DNA of 7,684 nt from Clostridia bacterium (GCA_017414725.1 JAFQKZ010000147.1:1-7684); one strand, 5' to 3'; numbered from the stretch's first letter, positions 1 through 7,497 are shown. Translations and numbers: made by a program. The notes: generated by a model not told the origin, from the letters alone.

Positions 1-624
1 AGAGTGATTTTTCTCGAGATATGCTTTTAATATGTCTGTTTTTTTGTCAAATATTCCGTATGCGTGACACAAGTAATATTTACTTATTTCACGCTGTTTT
101 ATTTTTTGGTTTAATATTGCCAAAGATTCTGAATTTTTTGCGGCTATGATTATCCCGCAGGTATTTCTGTCTATACGATTGACGAGCGCCGGAGCAAAAG
201 AGTTTTCGTTTTCGGGAATATACTCTTTTTTTAGATATAAATATTTTTTTAGTCTGTTTATTATGGAATTTGAATTTTCGTGATTTGCGTCTAAATTATC
301 GCCGGGATGTACTAATACTCCCACGGGCTTGTTAATTAAAATTATATTATTATCTTCGTAAATTATATCTAGATCTGTACTTGAGTTCTCGAAATTATTA
401 TGATTCGAGTTATTTTTTTCGAAAAATTCGTCGTTAATATATAAAGAAATTATATCGTTAGTTTGAAGCCTGTAGTCCGGGACGGATTTTTTGTTATTAA
501 CTTTAATTCTTTTTTTGCGTATATATTTATAAATTAAATTATCGGGGATATTATATAAAATTTTTTTAATAAACGAGTCTAGGCGTTTGTTATTGTCATT
601 AGAATTAATAATTATTTCTTTCAC
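1..624 (-). CDS. RluA-family pseudouridine synthase with S4 domain (partial, 3' end outside window)
   Basis: The reverse strand is open from a GTG at 624 to the left edge, giving 208 codons without a stop. Residues about 12-65 fit an S4 RNA-binding domain (KRLDSFI, then IRKKRIKVNNKK). The catalytic pseudouridine-synthase domain follows: INKPVGVLVHPG at about 97-108 and the signature NRIDRNTCG at 149-157, whose Asp152 is the expected catalytic aspartate. Family members isomerise specific uridines in rRNA or tRNA in the cytoplasm; the target here cannot be told from sequence. NRID in place of the classical HRLD occurs in a Firmicutes subgroup of the family. The GTG start is supported by GGAG (plus-strand 635-638) ten bases upstream and by the S4 domain beginning right after it. 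The C-terminal third is missing only because the window ends. It is transcribed divergently from the rseP operon. Family confidence is high. Confidence 0.93.
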   Translation of the reverse strand, partial: MKEIIINSNDNNKRLDSFIKKILYNIPDNLIYKYIRKKRIKVNNKKSVPDYRLQTNDIISLYINDEFFEKNNSNHNNFENSSTDLDIIYEDNNIILINKPVGVLVHPGDNLDANHENSNSIINRLKKYLYLKKEYIPENENSFAPALVNRIDRNTCGIIIAAKNSESLAILNQKIKQREISKYYLCHAYGIFDKKTDILKAYLEKNHS

Positions 625-646
625 AGATAATAAACTCCAATTTTAG

Positions 647-676
647 TATTTATTAATATTTTGAAATATTTGACAA
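647..676 (-). promoter_or_regulatory. possible promoter of the RluA-family gene
   Basis: On the reverse strand TTGTCA (676-671) is followed after 17-18 bases by ATAAAT/TAAATA (653-647). The -35 overlaps back to back with the rseP -35. The -10 is poor and the implied leader is only about 16 nt, just enough to hold the GGAG. This is a weak call in AT-rich DNA. Confidence 0.25.
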
Positions 677-697
677 AAAAAATAAATAGTATAGAAT
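670..697 (+). promoter_or_regulatory. sigma-A-type promoter of the rseP-ispG-polC operon
   Basis: A perfect TTGACA (670-675) is separated by 16 bases from TAGAAT (692-697, within TATAGAAT), predicting a start near 704. The leader to the rseP start would be about 30 nt. TAGAAT is the same -10 variant as in the promoter after polC, though spacer and flanks differ. No operator palindrome stands out beyond general AT-richness. Confidence 0.72.
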
Positions 698-721
698 CTA
701 TGATGAGTACATAATTTTCTT

Positions 722-726
722 AGGAG
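722..726 (+). promoter_or_regulatory. ribosome binding site that decides the rseP start
   Basis: AGGAG lies 8 bases before ATG 735. The upstream in-frame GTG at 726 overlaps this Shine-Dalgarno itself and so cannot be the start it serves. This trims three residues from the longest reading frame. Confidence 0.85.
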
Positions 727-734
727 TGGTTTTA

Positions 735-1793
735 ATGAAAATAGTTTACATGATAATTGCACTATTGTTAATAAACTTAATTATTTTAGCTCACGAATGG
801 GGACATTATATTTCGGCAAAATTAAGCGGAGTAAAAGTCAATGAATTCGCACTTGGAATGGGACCGAAATTATTAAAATTCCAAAAAGGCGAAACTTTAT
901 ATTCTTTGCGTGCTTTTCCAATAGGCGGATTTTGTGCTATGGAGGGAGAGGACGAAGAAAGTACGGATCCGAGAGCTTTTCACAAGGCAAAAACTTGGAA
1001 GAAAATCATAATAGTTTCTATGGGAGCTATCGTAAATTTAATTCTGGGATTTATGTTAGTATTTGTTTTGAACACGCAACAGAGTTATTTTCCGTCAAAC
1101 AAAATTTCAGAATTTACTCAAAATTCGGTTTCTAATCATGAAGGCGGACTTAAAATTGGGGATGAAATTTTATCTATAGACGGGACAAGAATTTTTGCAT
1201 ACAGAGATATAGATTTTGCGTTAACTTCTGATAAAAAAACAAGTTTTGATATAAAAGTAAAAAGAGATAATCAAGTTGTAAATTTAAAAGACGTTAAATT
1301 TGATTTAGTAACAGAAAATAATAACACAGATGTAAATATAGATTTTAATGTAGAAATTATCGAGAAAAATATTGGAAGTTTGATTTCTCAGAGCTTTTTG
1401 AGAACTATTTCGAATATTCAGACTGTGTGGGTAGGTCTTTTAGGTATAATCACAGGAAGGTTTCCGTTTAAGAACCTGGGCGGAACTATAGGCATGGTGT
1501 CAAACCTCGGAACCGTGGCATCAATGGGATTTAGTACGAGTTTTATAACAGGTTTAATGAGCTTGGTTTCTGCAATAGCGGCTCTTACTATAAATCTCGG
1601 AGTGTTTAATTTATTACCATTGCCGGCTTTAGACGGCGGAAGACTAGTATTTTTGATTTTCGAGTTAATAACAAGAAAAAAAGTTCCGGCAAAATACGAA
1701 GGCTGGGTACATGCTTTAGGATTTGTTTTATTAATATTACTAATGTTGCTAACAGGTTATAATGATATTATTAGATTAATCAGAAAGAGTTAG
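735..1793 (+). CDS. rseP: RIP metalloprotease RseP (site-2 protease family)
   Basis: This is a 352-residue multi-pass membrane zinc protease that cuts membrane-embedded substrates such as anti-sigma factors and signal-peptide remnants after a first cut by another protease (family knowledge: RseP in E. coli, RasP in Bacillus, Eep in Enterococcus). The first membrane helix (about 3-27) carries HEWGH, with zinc ligands His20 and His24 and catalytic Glu21. A second helix lies at about 90-113. A PDZ domain spans about 125-185 (GGLKIGDEILSIDG at its ligand groove). A helix at about 270-310 holds NLLPLPALDGGR, with Asp300 as the third zinc ligand, and a last helix lies at about 325-340. Length is normal for Gram-positive members and nothing key is missing. 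It is first in the operon, directly behind the promoter at 670-697. The next ORF starts 6 bases after its stop. The substrate cannot be inferred. Confidence 0.96.
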   Translation: MKIVYMIIALLLINLIILAHEWGHYISAKLSGVKVNEFALGMGPKLLKFQKGETLYSLRAFPIGGFCAMEGEDEESTDPRAFHKAKTWKKIIIVSMGAIVNLILGFMLVFVLNTQQSYFPSNKISEFTQNSVSNHEGGLKIGDEILSIDGTRIFAYRDIDFALTSDKKTSFDIKVKRDNQVVNLKDVKFDLVTENNNTDVNIDFNVEIIEKNIGSLISQSFLRTISNIQTVWVGLLGIITGRFPFKNLGGTIGMVSNLGTVASMGFSTSFITGLMSLVSAIAALTINLGVFNLLPLPALDGGRLVFLIFELITRKKVPAKYEGWVHALGFVLLILLMLLTGYNDIIRLIRKS

Positions 1794-1799
1794 ATGTAA

Positions 1800-2870
1800 A
1801 TGCGCAAGAAAACACGCGAAGTTAAAATTGGGAAAATAAAAATCGGCGGTGACAATCCTATTGCTGTTCAGTCTATGCTCAGCAAACCGTCAGATAATAT
1901 ACAAGAAAATATAAATCAAGCTAAAGAACTAGAGTCTGCCGGATGCGATATAATCAGAGTTTCCGTGCCGGACTATGACAATATTAAATTAATACATAAA
2001 TTAAAAGAAAATATTAAAATTCCCGTTGTAGCTGACATACATTTTGATTATAAATTAGTGCTTGAATGTGTGTACGCCGGCGCAGACAAAGTGCGTATAA
2101 ATCCGGGAAACATAGAAACAGAAAAGTACATAAAATCTATTGCAAATATGTGTAATAATTATAACGTACCTATTAGAGTTGGCGTAAATTCGGGGTCTCT
2201 CGAGAAAAATATTCTTGAGAAATATGGTAAGATTTGTCCTGAAGCAATGTGCGACAGTGCACTATATAATATTAAATTACTTGAAAAATATGATTTTAAT
2301 AATATAGTAATTTCTTTAAAATCTTCAGATGTAATTATGATGATTGAAGCATATAGACAAATGTCGGAGATTTGTGATTATCCGTTGCATATAGGTGTCA
2401 CAGAAGCCGGAACGGAAAAAATGGGCGTTATAAAATCTTCAATAGGTATAGGAAGTTTACTTATAGACGGAATCGGCGATACTATTAGAGTAAGCTTGAC
2501 AGAAGATCCTGTAAAAGAAGTTCATACAGGAATAAATATTTTGAAATCTCTAAACATGTACAGAAATAGTATTAATATAGTATCTTGCCCAACTTGCGGT
2601 CGTACCAAAATAGATATTATGAATATTACAAAACAAGTTGAAGAGATACTCGAAAGTCAAGAAATAGCAAAAAATATTAAAAAGAATATAAAAGTTGCGA
2701 TAATGGGCTGTGTTGTGAACGGTCCCGGAGAAGCAAAAGATGCTGACGTAGGAATAGCAGGCGGAAATAAATATGGCGTTTTGTTTAAGCATGGTCAGGT
2801 AATCAAAAAAATACCGGAACAAGATCTGGTTTCTGAATTAATACAAGAAATAAAAAATATGATATTGTAA
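1800..2870 (+). CDS. ispG: 4-hydroxy-3-methylbut-2-en-1-yl diphosphate synthase IspG (GcpE)
   Basis: This 356-residue cytosolic iron-sulfur enzyme converts 2-C-methyl-erythritol 2,4-cyclodiphosphate to HMBPP, the next-to-last step of the MEP isoprenoid pathway. The N-terminal TIM barrel starts at TREVKIGKIKIGG and includes IAVQSML, VVADIHFDY and VRINPGN. The C-terminal domain carries the [4Fe-4S] ligands Cys263 and Cys266 (CPTCGR) and Cys304 (CVVNGPGE), with Glu311 as the fourth ligand/acid residue. The spacing Cys304-Glu311 is that of characterised bacterial enzymes. It is the compact bacterial form without the plant/Chlamydia insert. The ATG lies 6 bases after the rseP stop and has only a weak AAAGAG upstream, so translation is probably coupled to rseP. 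The rseP-ispG-polC order is common in Firmicutes. Nothing looks damaged. Confidence 0.97.
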   Translation: MRKKTREVKIGKIKIGGDNPIAVQSMLSKPSDNIQENINQAKELESAGCDIIRVSVPDYDNIKLIHKLKENIKIPVVADIHFDYKLVLECVYAGADKVRINPGNIETEKYIKSIANMCNNYNVPIRVGVNSGSLEKNILEKYGKICPEAMCDSALYNIKLLEKYDFNNIVISLKSSDVIMMIEAYRQMSEICDYPLHIGVTEAGTEKMGVIKSSIGIGSLLIDGIGDTIRVSLTEDPVKEVHTGINILKSLNMYRNSINIVSCPTCGRTKIDIMNITKQVEEILESQEIAKNIKKNIKVAIMGCVVNGPGEAKDADVGIAGGNKYGVLFKHGQVIKKIPEQDLVSELIQEIKNMIL

Positions 2871-2891
2871 AATATAAAAATAAATATAATT

Positions 2892-2895
2892 AGGA
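2892..2895 (+). promoter_or_regulatory. ribosome binding site supporting the TTG start of polC
   Basis: AGGA sits 7 bases before TTG 2903. No in-frame ATG exists for more than 200 codons downstream, and the reading frame from TTG matches the usual PolC length, so the rare TTG start is well supported. It may keep polymerase synthesis low. Confidence 0.75.
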
Positions 2896-2902
2896 ACATA
2901 AA

Positions 2903-5900
2903 TTGAATTTTAAAGAGTTTTTTGGAGAATATTTAGAAAGCATTAATAATTTAGACAGTTCTATATTAAATACTAATATAGAAAGTTTAAGTTTAGATAA
3001 AAATAAAAATATACTGGAATTAAATTTGGTTTCAGATATAAATATCTCAGAAAAAATTATTAATCAAGTCCAGAAAAATTTATGTGATTTAATCTCGAAA
3101 AATATAAAAATAAATATTAAAAAAAATAATAATATTATTAAAAATACTAAAGAAGAAATTCTTGATATTATTAAAAGTGCGTCAAGTGAACATGTTCTTA
3201 TAAAAAATATTTTTAAAAATTACGAAATAGAATTTGATAATAATAATATTAAAATAATATTAAATAATAACGGTAAAGATTTTCTGGAACAAAAAAATAT
3301 AAATAGATTTTTATCTGAGAAAATTTATAAGCAAACACACGAAAAATATAATATAATTTTTGAGTCTAAAGAAAATTTAAATATAAATTTAAATATAGAT
3401 CCGGAAGAAAAAATTACTAAAAATATAAATATACCCAGAGTAGAAATTAATAATAATATAAATAATAATAATATAGAAAAATTGGATATAGAGATACCGG
3501 AAATAGATGTCCGTGACGAAAGTTTCATGACCCCCAGAGTGTATTTGCCGTCTGCTCAGGTAATTTCCGGTAGTAAAATTAATACAAATAATATAATTTC
3601 AATAAGAGAAACAAGTTTACAGTCTAAAAATATTGTTGTCTGGGGCGACGTGTTTTTTGTCGAGTCCAGAAATACTAAAGACAATAAAAAAGTAATTTTT
3701 ACATGTTATATTACAGACTATACAGGTTCGTTAATTATTAAAATTATCGAAAATAAAAATAATAATTATATCAGTAAAATTAAAGAAGGCGTTTCTATTT
3801 TGGTACAGGGCGAACTGTCCGAAGATATGTACGAAAAAGAAATAGTCTTAAAACCAAAAAATATTAGTATAGTCCAGAAATATAAAATTATGGACAAGTA
3901 TGAGAATAAAAATAATAATAATAAAAGAGTAGAGTTACATTTACATACTAATATGTCTTCTATGGACGGGATTAATAATATATCGAGTTTAATAGAACGT
4001 GCTCACAAATGGGGACACAAAGCTATTGCAATTACCGATCACGGTGTCGCACAGGCTTATCCCGAAGCTATGAACTGTGTGAATAATATTAATAAAAATA
4101 TCACAAATGACTCAGAAAAATTTAAAGTTATTTATGGAGTCGAAGCTTATTTTGTAAATGACATGTTGCCGATAGTAATCGGAGATTATACTCGTGAGTT
4201 TGATCAAGAATTTATATGTTTTGATTTGGAAACTACAGGATTAAACGCCAAACAAGATAAAATAATCGAAATAGGTGCGTACAGAATAAAAAATAATAAT
4301 ATTCTGGACAAGTTTTCTGTGTTTGTTAACCCCGAGAGACCGATTCCTGAGAGAATTACGGAACTCACGGGCATAACACAGGACATGATAAATAAAGATA
4401 GTATTCCTGAACGTGAAGCGATAGAAAAGTTTATAGAATTTTGCGGAGAAAAACCGGTTTTAGTCGCTCACAACGCAAATTTTGACGTTTCTTTTATAAA
4501 ATCCAGTATAAATAATTTGAATATTAATTTTGAGTTTACTTATATTGACACAGTTCAGTTGAGTAGAGCTTTGATTATGAGTATTAAAAATTATAAATTA
4601 GATACTATTGCGAAATTTTTGAGAATCCCGGAGTTTAATCATCATAGGGCATGTGACGACGCAAAAGCATTAGCGTATATTTTTATAAAATTATTAAACA
4701 TGGCTCAAGAATCACAGAATATTAATAATATTTCTCAAATTAATACTCAAATTTCAGATACAGACTCGAAGAAAAATATTTCATATCACATGGTAATATT
4801 AGTCAAAAATCAAATTGGACTAAAAAATTTATATAAATTAATTTCGTACGCACATCTTGATTATTATTACAAAAAACCCAGAATTTTAAAGAGCGTGTTA
4901 ATTAAACATCGCGAAGGATTAATTATCGGAAGTGCATGTGAAGCCGGTGAATTATACAGAAGTATTATAAACGGAAGATCAAAAGAAGATTTATTAGAAA
5001 TCGCAAAATTTTATGATTATCTGGAAGTCCAACCGTTGGGCAATAACGAATTTATGTTGCGCAATAATCAAGTGAATTCTATAGAAACTTTAAAAGATTA
5101 TAATAGAAATATTATAAGCATAGGAGAAGAGTTAAATATTCCTGTTGTCGCGACCGGAGACGTTCATTTTATGGATCCGCACGAATCAGAGTACAGAAAA
5201 GTTCTTATGGCAGGACAGGGATATGAAGATGCTGACAATCAAGCTCCGTTATATTTCCGTACTACAAACGAAATGCTACAGGAATTTTCGTATTTAGATA
5301 ATCAAAAAGCATATGAAATAGTAGTCGAAAATCCAAACAAAATAGCAGATTTAGTAGACTTCGTGTCGCCTATACCCAGTGGAGTTTTCCCGCCGGATAT
5401 CCCCGGTGCACAGGAACAATTAATAGAAATTACTATGAAACGTGCAAAAGAAAGATACGGAGATCCGTTACCTGAGATAGTCGAAAAAAGACTGGAAAAA
5501 GAACTCGGGTCTATCACAAAACACGGATTTTCAGTGTTATACATGACGGCTCAAAAACTAGTCGCAGATTCTGAAGCCCACGGATATTTAGTAGGTTCTA
5601 GGGGTTCAGTCGGGTCATCTTTTGTAGCGACTATATCGGGAATATCAGAAGTAAATCCCCTTGCACCGCATTATTTGTGTACAGATTGTCATATTTCTGA
5701 GTTTATTACAGACGGCTCTTACGGATCAGGGTTTGACTTGCCGTCCAAAAATTGTCCGAAATGCGGTAAAAAATTCTCTCAAGACGGTCATGATATTCCG
5801 TTTGAAACTTTTTTGGGATTTGACGGAGATAAAACTCCGGATATAGACTTGAATTTCTCAGGTGAATATCAGAACGAAGCTCATAGATATACAGAAAAAT

Positions 5901-7267
5901 TGTTCGGCAAAGATAACGTGTTTAAAGCCGGTACTATCGGTACAGTCGCGACAAAAACAGGCATAGGATTTACCAAAAAATATGCTGAAGAACGTAATAT
6001 TAACATAAAAAAAGCAGAAGTCATGAGACTTGCTACGGGCTGCACAGGCGTAAAAAGAACTACAGGTCAGCACCCCGGGGGCATGGTAGTTGTTCCAAAA
6101 AATAAAGAAATTTATGATTTTTGTCCGGTTCAAAGACCTGCCAATGATCAGAAATCTGATAATATTACTACGCATTTTGACTTTCATGCCATACACGATA
6201 CTATTTGTAAACTAGACGAGTTAGGTCACGATGTCCCATCAATTTATAAATATTTAGAAGACTACACAGGTATAAAAGTAACAGACGTCCCAATGAACGA
6301 CGAAAAAGTTATGTCTTTGTTCACTTCTACAGACGCTCTCGGAGTATCTCCGGAAGACATAGATTCACAGACAGGAACTTTTTCTCTTCCGGAAGTCGGT
6401 ACAAGTTTTGTTCGTCAAATGCTCATAGAATGTAAACCTAAAACTTTTTCAGATTTATTACAAATTTCCGGATTATCACATGGTACAGACGTCTGGAACG
6501 GCAACGCCCATGAATTAATTTTAAATAATATTTGTACGATTTCAGAAGTCATCGGAACACGTGATAATATTATGGTGTATCTCATGCACAAGGGCATCGA
6601 TCCAAAGACTGCGTTTAATATCATGGAAATAGTCCGCAAAGGAAAAGCTACAAAATTACTTACACAAGAACATTTAGATCTAATGCGTGAACATAATATC
6701 CCAGAATGGTATATATCTTCGTGCATGAAAATAAAATATATGTTTCCAAAAGCTCACGCAGCAGCATATATGATTTCTACGCTTAGACTCGGCTGGTATA
6801 AAGTCTACAGACCGACTGAATATTACGCAGCGTATTTTACAGTCCGTGGAGAAGATTTTGACGGGTTAATTACAACTAGGGGTAAAAAAGCTGTCCAGAA
6901 CAAAATGAAAGAGATTTTAGATCAGGGCAAAAGTGCCAGTTCAAAAGATCAGCTGGCGTTCTCGACTTATCAAATTATCAACGAAATGTTAGCTCGAGGC
7001 GTAGAAGTATTACCTGTGAATTTATATAAATCTGACGCGTACAAATTTTTAGTCGAAGATAATAAAGTAAGGCTGCCGTTCTGTTCATTGGGAGGGCTCG
7101 GTGGAGCTGCAGCACAGTGTATAGTAGACTCACGCGTCGACGGCGAATTTATATCAATAGACGATCTGCAATCTCGTACAAAAATAACAAAAGCCGTCAT
7201 AGAAATTTTAGACGACGCCGGTGTTTTAGATAATATCCCAAAAACAAACCAAGTTACATTTTTTTAG
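2903..7267 (+). CDS. polC: DNA polymerase III alpha subunit, PolC type
   Basis: This is the 1454-residue replicative DNA polymerase of low-GC Gram-positives. The N-terminal domain (about 1-210) ends in an Asn-rich linker. An OB fold (about 235-325) is followed by the first PHP part (ELHLHTN 344-350, TDHG 378-381). The inserted DEDDh proofreading exonuclease has Asp441/Glu443, Asp528, His581 and Asp586, all present. The second PHP part contains IIGSACEAGE (674-683) and TGDVHF (751-756). The polymerase core has GSRGSVGSS (898-906), a zinc finger with Cys926/929/951/954, PDIDLNFSG with catalytic Asp980 and Asp982, and KLDELG with the third aspartate, Asp1105. The last five residues, QVTFF, match a degenerate beta-clamp-binding motif. 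Start is TTG with AGGA. It closes the operon, 32 bases after ispG. Its final 26 bases are copied downstream at 7607-7632. The N-terminal 200 residues are much richer in Asn, Ile and Lys than the core. Confidence 0.98.
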   Translation: MNFKEFFGEYLESINNLDSSILNTNIESLSLDKNKNILELNLVSDINISEKIINQVQKNLCDLISKNIKINIKKNNNIIKNTKEEILDIIKSASSEHVLIKNIFKNYEIEFDNNNIKIILNNNGKDFLEQKNINRFLSEKIYKQTHEKYNIIFESKENLNINLNIDPEEKITKNINIPRVEINNNINNNNIEKLDIEIPEIDVRDESFMTPRVYLPSAQVISGSKINTNNIISIRETSLQSKNIVVWGDVFFVESRNTKDNKKVIFTCYITDYTGSLIIKIIENKNNNYISKIKEGVSILVQGELSEDMYEKEIVLKPKNISIVQKYKIMDKYENKNNNNKRVELHLHTNMSSMDGINNISSLIERAHKWGHKAIAITDHGVAQAYPEAMNCVNNINKNITNDSEKFKVIYGVEAYFVNDMLPIVIGDYTREFDQEFICFDLETTGLNAKQDKIIEIGAYRIKNNNILDKFSVFVNPERPIPERITELTGITQDMINKDSIPEREAIEKFIEFCGEKPVLVAHNANFDVSFIKSSINNLNINFEFTYIDTVQLSRALIMSIKNYKLDTIAKFLRIPEFNHHRACDDAKALAYIFIKLLNMAQESQNINNISQINTQISDTDSKKNISYHMVILVKNQIGLKNLYKLISYAHLDYYYKKPRILKSVLIKHREGLIIGSACEAGELYRSIINGRSKEDLLEIAKFYDYLEVQPLGNNEFMLRNNQVNSIETLKDYNRNIISIGEELNIPVVATGDVHFMDPHESEYRKVLMAGQGYEDADNQAPLYFRTTNEMLQEFSYLDNQKAYEIVVENPNKIADLVDFVSPIPSGVFPPDIPGAQEQLIEITMKRAKERYGDPLPEIVEKRLEKELGSITKHGFSVLYMTAQKLVADSEAHGYLVGSRGSVGSSFVATISGISEVNPLAPHYLCTDCHISEFITDGSYGSGFDLPSKNCPKCGKKFSQDGHDIPFETFLGFDGDKTPDIDLNFSGEYQNEAHRYTEKLFGKDNVFKAGTIGTVATKTGIGFTKKYAEERNINIKKAEVMRLATGCTGVKRTTGQHPGGMVVVPKNKEIYDFCPVQRPANDQKSDNITTHFDFHAIHDTICKLDELGHDVPSIYKYLEDYTGIKVTDVPMNDEKVMSLFTSTDALGVSPEDIDSQTGTFSLPEVGTSFVRQMLIECKPKTFSDLLQISGLSHGTDVWNGNAHELILNNICTISEVIGTRDNIMVYLMHKGIDPKTAFNIMEIVRKGKATKLLTQEHLDLMREHNIPEWYISSCMKIKYMFPKAHAAAYMISTLRLGWYKVYRPTEYYAAYFTVRGEDFDGLITTRGKKAVQNKMKEILDQGKSASSKDQLAFSTYQIINEMLARGVEVLPVNLYKSDAYKFLVEDNKVRLPFCSLGGLGGAAAQCIVDSRVDGEFISIDDLQSRTKITKAVIEILDDAGVLDNIPKTNQVTFF

Positions 7268-7320
7268 AAAAATTTATTTGACATATTTTTGAGATATTTA
7301 TAGAATAAAAATAGTAAGAG
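7242..7320 (+). repeat. direct repeat, copy 1 (polC 3' end plus antisense promoter)
   Basis: The 79 bases from the last codons of polC (AAACAAACC onward) through TTGACA...TAGAAT to AGTAAGAG recur at 7607-7684. The only difference is one A fewer in the A-run just after the stop codon. The offset is 365 bases. Such near-identity across coding end and promoter means recent duplication or conversion. Confidence 0.97.
7278..7306 (+). promoter_or_regulatory. strong promoter for a small RNA after polC
   Basis: TTGACA (7278-7283), a 17-base spacer and TAGAAT (7301-7306) lie just 10 bases after the polC stop. The predicted start is at or near 7313 (AGTAAGAG). It is near-consensus and is duplicated exactly at 7642-7670. 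It drives no ORF on its strand, only the structured RNA at 7313-7405. Confidence 0.75.
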
Positions 7321-7350
7321 CAAAACCATTTAAAAGATGGTAAAGCTCTT
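7307..7350 (-). terminator. candidate terminator of the toxin mRNA (minus strand)
   Basis: The arms AAGAGC/GCTCTT (7316-7321 and 7345-7350) and ACCAT/ATGGT (7325-7329 and 7337-7341) form a hairpin with a symmetric 3x3 internal loop and a 7-nt apical loop. Read on the minus strand it is followed by ACTATTTTTATT, a moderate T-run. On the plus strand the same arms form the 5' hairpin of the antisense RNA without a T-run. Confidence 0.5.
7313..7350 (+). repeat. inverted repeat, left arm (leader of the antisense RNA)
   Basis: AGTAAGAG at 7313-7320, then AAAGATGGT, two variable bases and AGCTCT (7333-7349), recurs in inverted orientation at 7498-7533. As a result both predicted transcripts of the module begin with nearly the same leader. 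Within this arm, 7317-7331 is also a direct repeat of 7498-7512 (AGAGC, one base, AAACCAT, one base, T; 13 of 15), possible because the arm is itself largely palindromic. Confidence 0.85.
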
Positions 7351-7364
7351 CAAATATTAAGTTT

Positions 7365-7405
7365 TAACTGTCTAAATATTTGAAAGAGAAAGACAGTTAT
7401 TTTTT
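7365..7405 (+). terminator. intrinsic terminator of the small RNA, probably also of the polC operon
   Basis: A perfect 9-bp stem, TAACTGTCT (7365-7373) with AGACAGTTA (7391-7399), is directly followed by six T (7400-7405). The loop is long (17 nt) and the stem AT-rich. The minus-strand toxin stop codon (7397-7399) lies inside the right arm. No other plus-strand terminator follows polC in the window. Confidence 0.72.
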
Positions 7406-7468
7406 ATATGTTAGAAATTTATATAAAAGTATTAAAAGCAATACAGTCATAGTAAACTCAAATATCAT
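7397..7468 (-). CDS. 23-residue hydrophobic peptide, candidate type I toxin
   Basis: On the minus strand ATG (7468) opens 23 codons and a TAA at 7399-7397. The peptide begins MIFEF, has a hydrophobic core (VLLLILLY) and ends in TYKK, as one short membrane helix with a basic C-terminus would. A perfect AGGAGG (plus-strand 7478-7483) lies 9 bases upstream. A second in-frame ATG at 7474 is only 3 bases from it and is less likely. A promoter, TTGACT-17-CATAAT (7569-7541), predicts a start near 7533 and a mRNA of about 230 nt. The leader folds the ribosome site into a hairpin. Such traits mark type I toxins (Fst, TxpA, Ibs families), membrane-acting peptides held off by antisense RNA. I do not recognise the sequence itself. 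It lies between convergent RNA signals rather than in an operon. Coding status is likely from the ribosome site and hydrophobicity; toxicity is inference. Confidence 0.65.
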   Translation of the reverse strand: MIFEFTMTVLLLILLYKFLTYKK

Positions 7469-7477
7469 ATGCATCCA

Positions 7478-7495
7478 CCTCCTGTTCACAGAAGG
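7478..7495 (-). promoter_or_regulatory. hairpin sequestering the toxin ribosome binding site
   Basis: In the minus-strand RNA, CCUUCUG (7495-7489) pairs with CAGGAGG (7484-7478) through seven pairs, one a G-U, closed by a UGAA tetraloop. The whole AGGAGG is inside the stem, so ribosome access should be low until it is opened. Hidden ribosome sites are a regular trait of type I toxin messages. Confidence 0.7.
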
Positions 7496-7497
7496 AT

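Larger units (their letters stand above)
7313..7405 (+). ncRNA. predicted ~93-nt antisense RNA, candidate type I antitoxin
   Basis: It is bounded by a near-consensus promoter (7278-7306) and an intrinsic terminator (7365-7405), with no convincing ORF. It folds into a 5' hairpin (7316-7350) and a terminator stem (7365-7399). An alternative stem pairs CAAATATT (7351-7358) with AATATTTG (7375-7382) and can extend through CTCTT/AAGAG. Its 3' end is antisense to the last codon of the 23-residue peptide gene and to the 3' UTR of that message. Its segment 7317-7331 can pair with the peptide's mRNA leader (plus-strand 7498-7512) at 13 of 15 positions. This convergent arrangement is that of RNA II of par and of RatA or SR4 in Bacillus. 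Transcription ends are estimates. Alternatives are an attenuator for something outside the window, or simply the polC terminator region. Confidence 0.6.

Noticed and set aside
655..670. AATATT-TTGA-AATATT as an operator upstream of the rseP promoter
   Set aside because: AATATT is self-complementary and frequent in this AT-rich DNA; no specific regulator site can be claimed.
932..1135. 67-codon plus-strand ORF inside rseP
   Set aside because: Out-of-frame shadow of a well-conserved gene, with no plausible domain or initiation site.
5858..6196. 112-codon minus-strand ORF inside polC, and similar antisense ORFs at 2550-2822, 5302-5544, 6415-6726 and 6970-7200
   Set aside because: All lie opposite highly conserved catalytic coding sequence, have no recognisable domain and are expected by chance from codon bias of the sense strand.
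7408..7452. 14-codon plus-strand ORF just after the T-run
   Set aside because: No ribosome site; it lies beyond the predicted terminator and antisense to the toxin codons.
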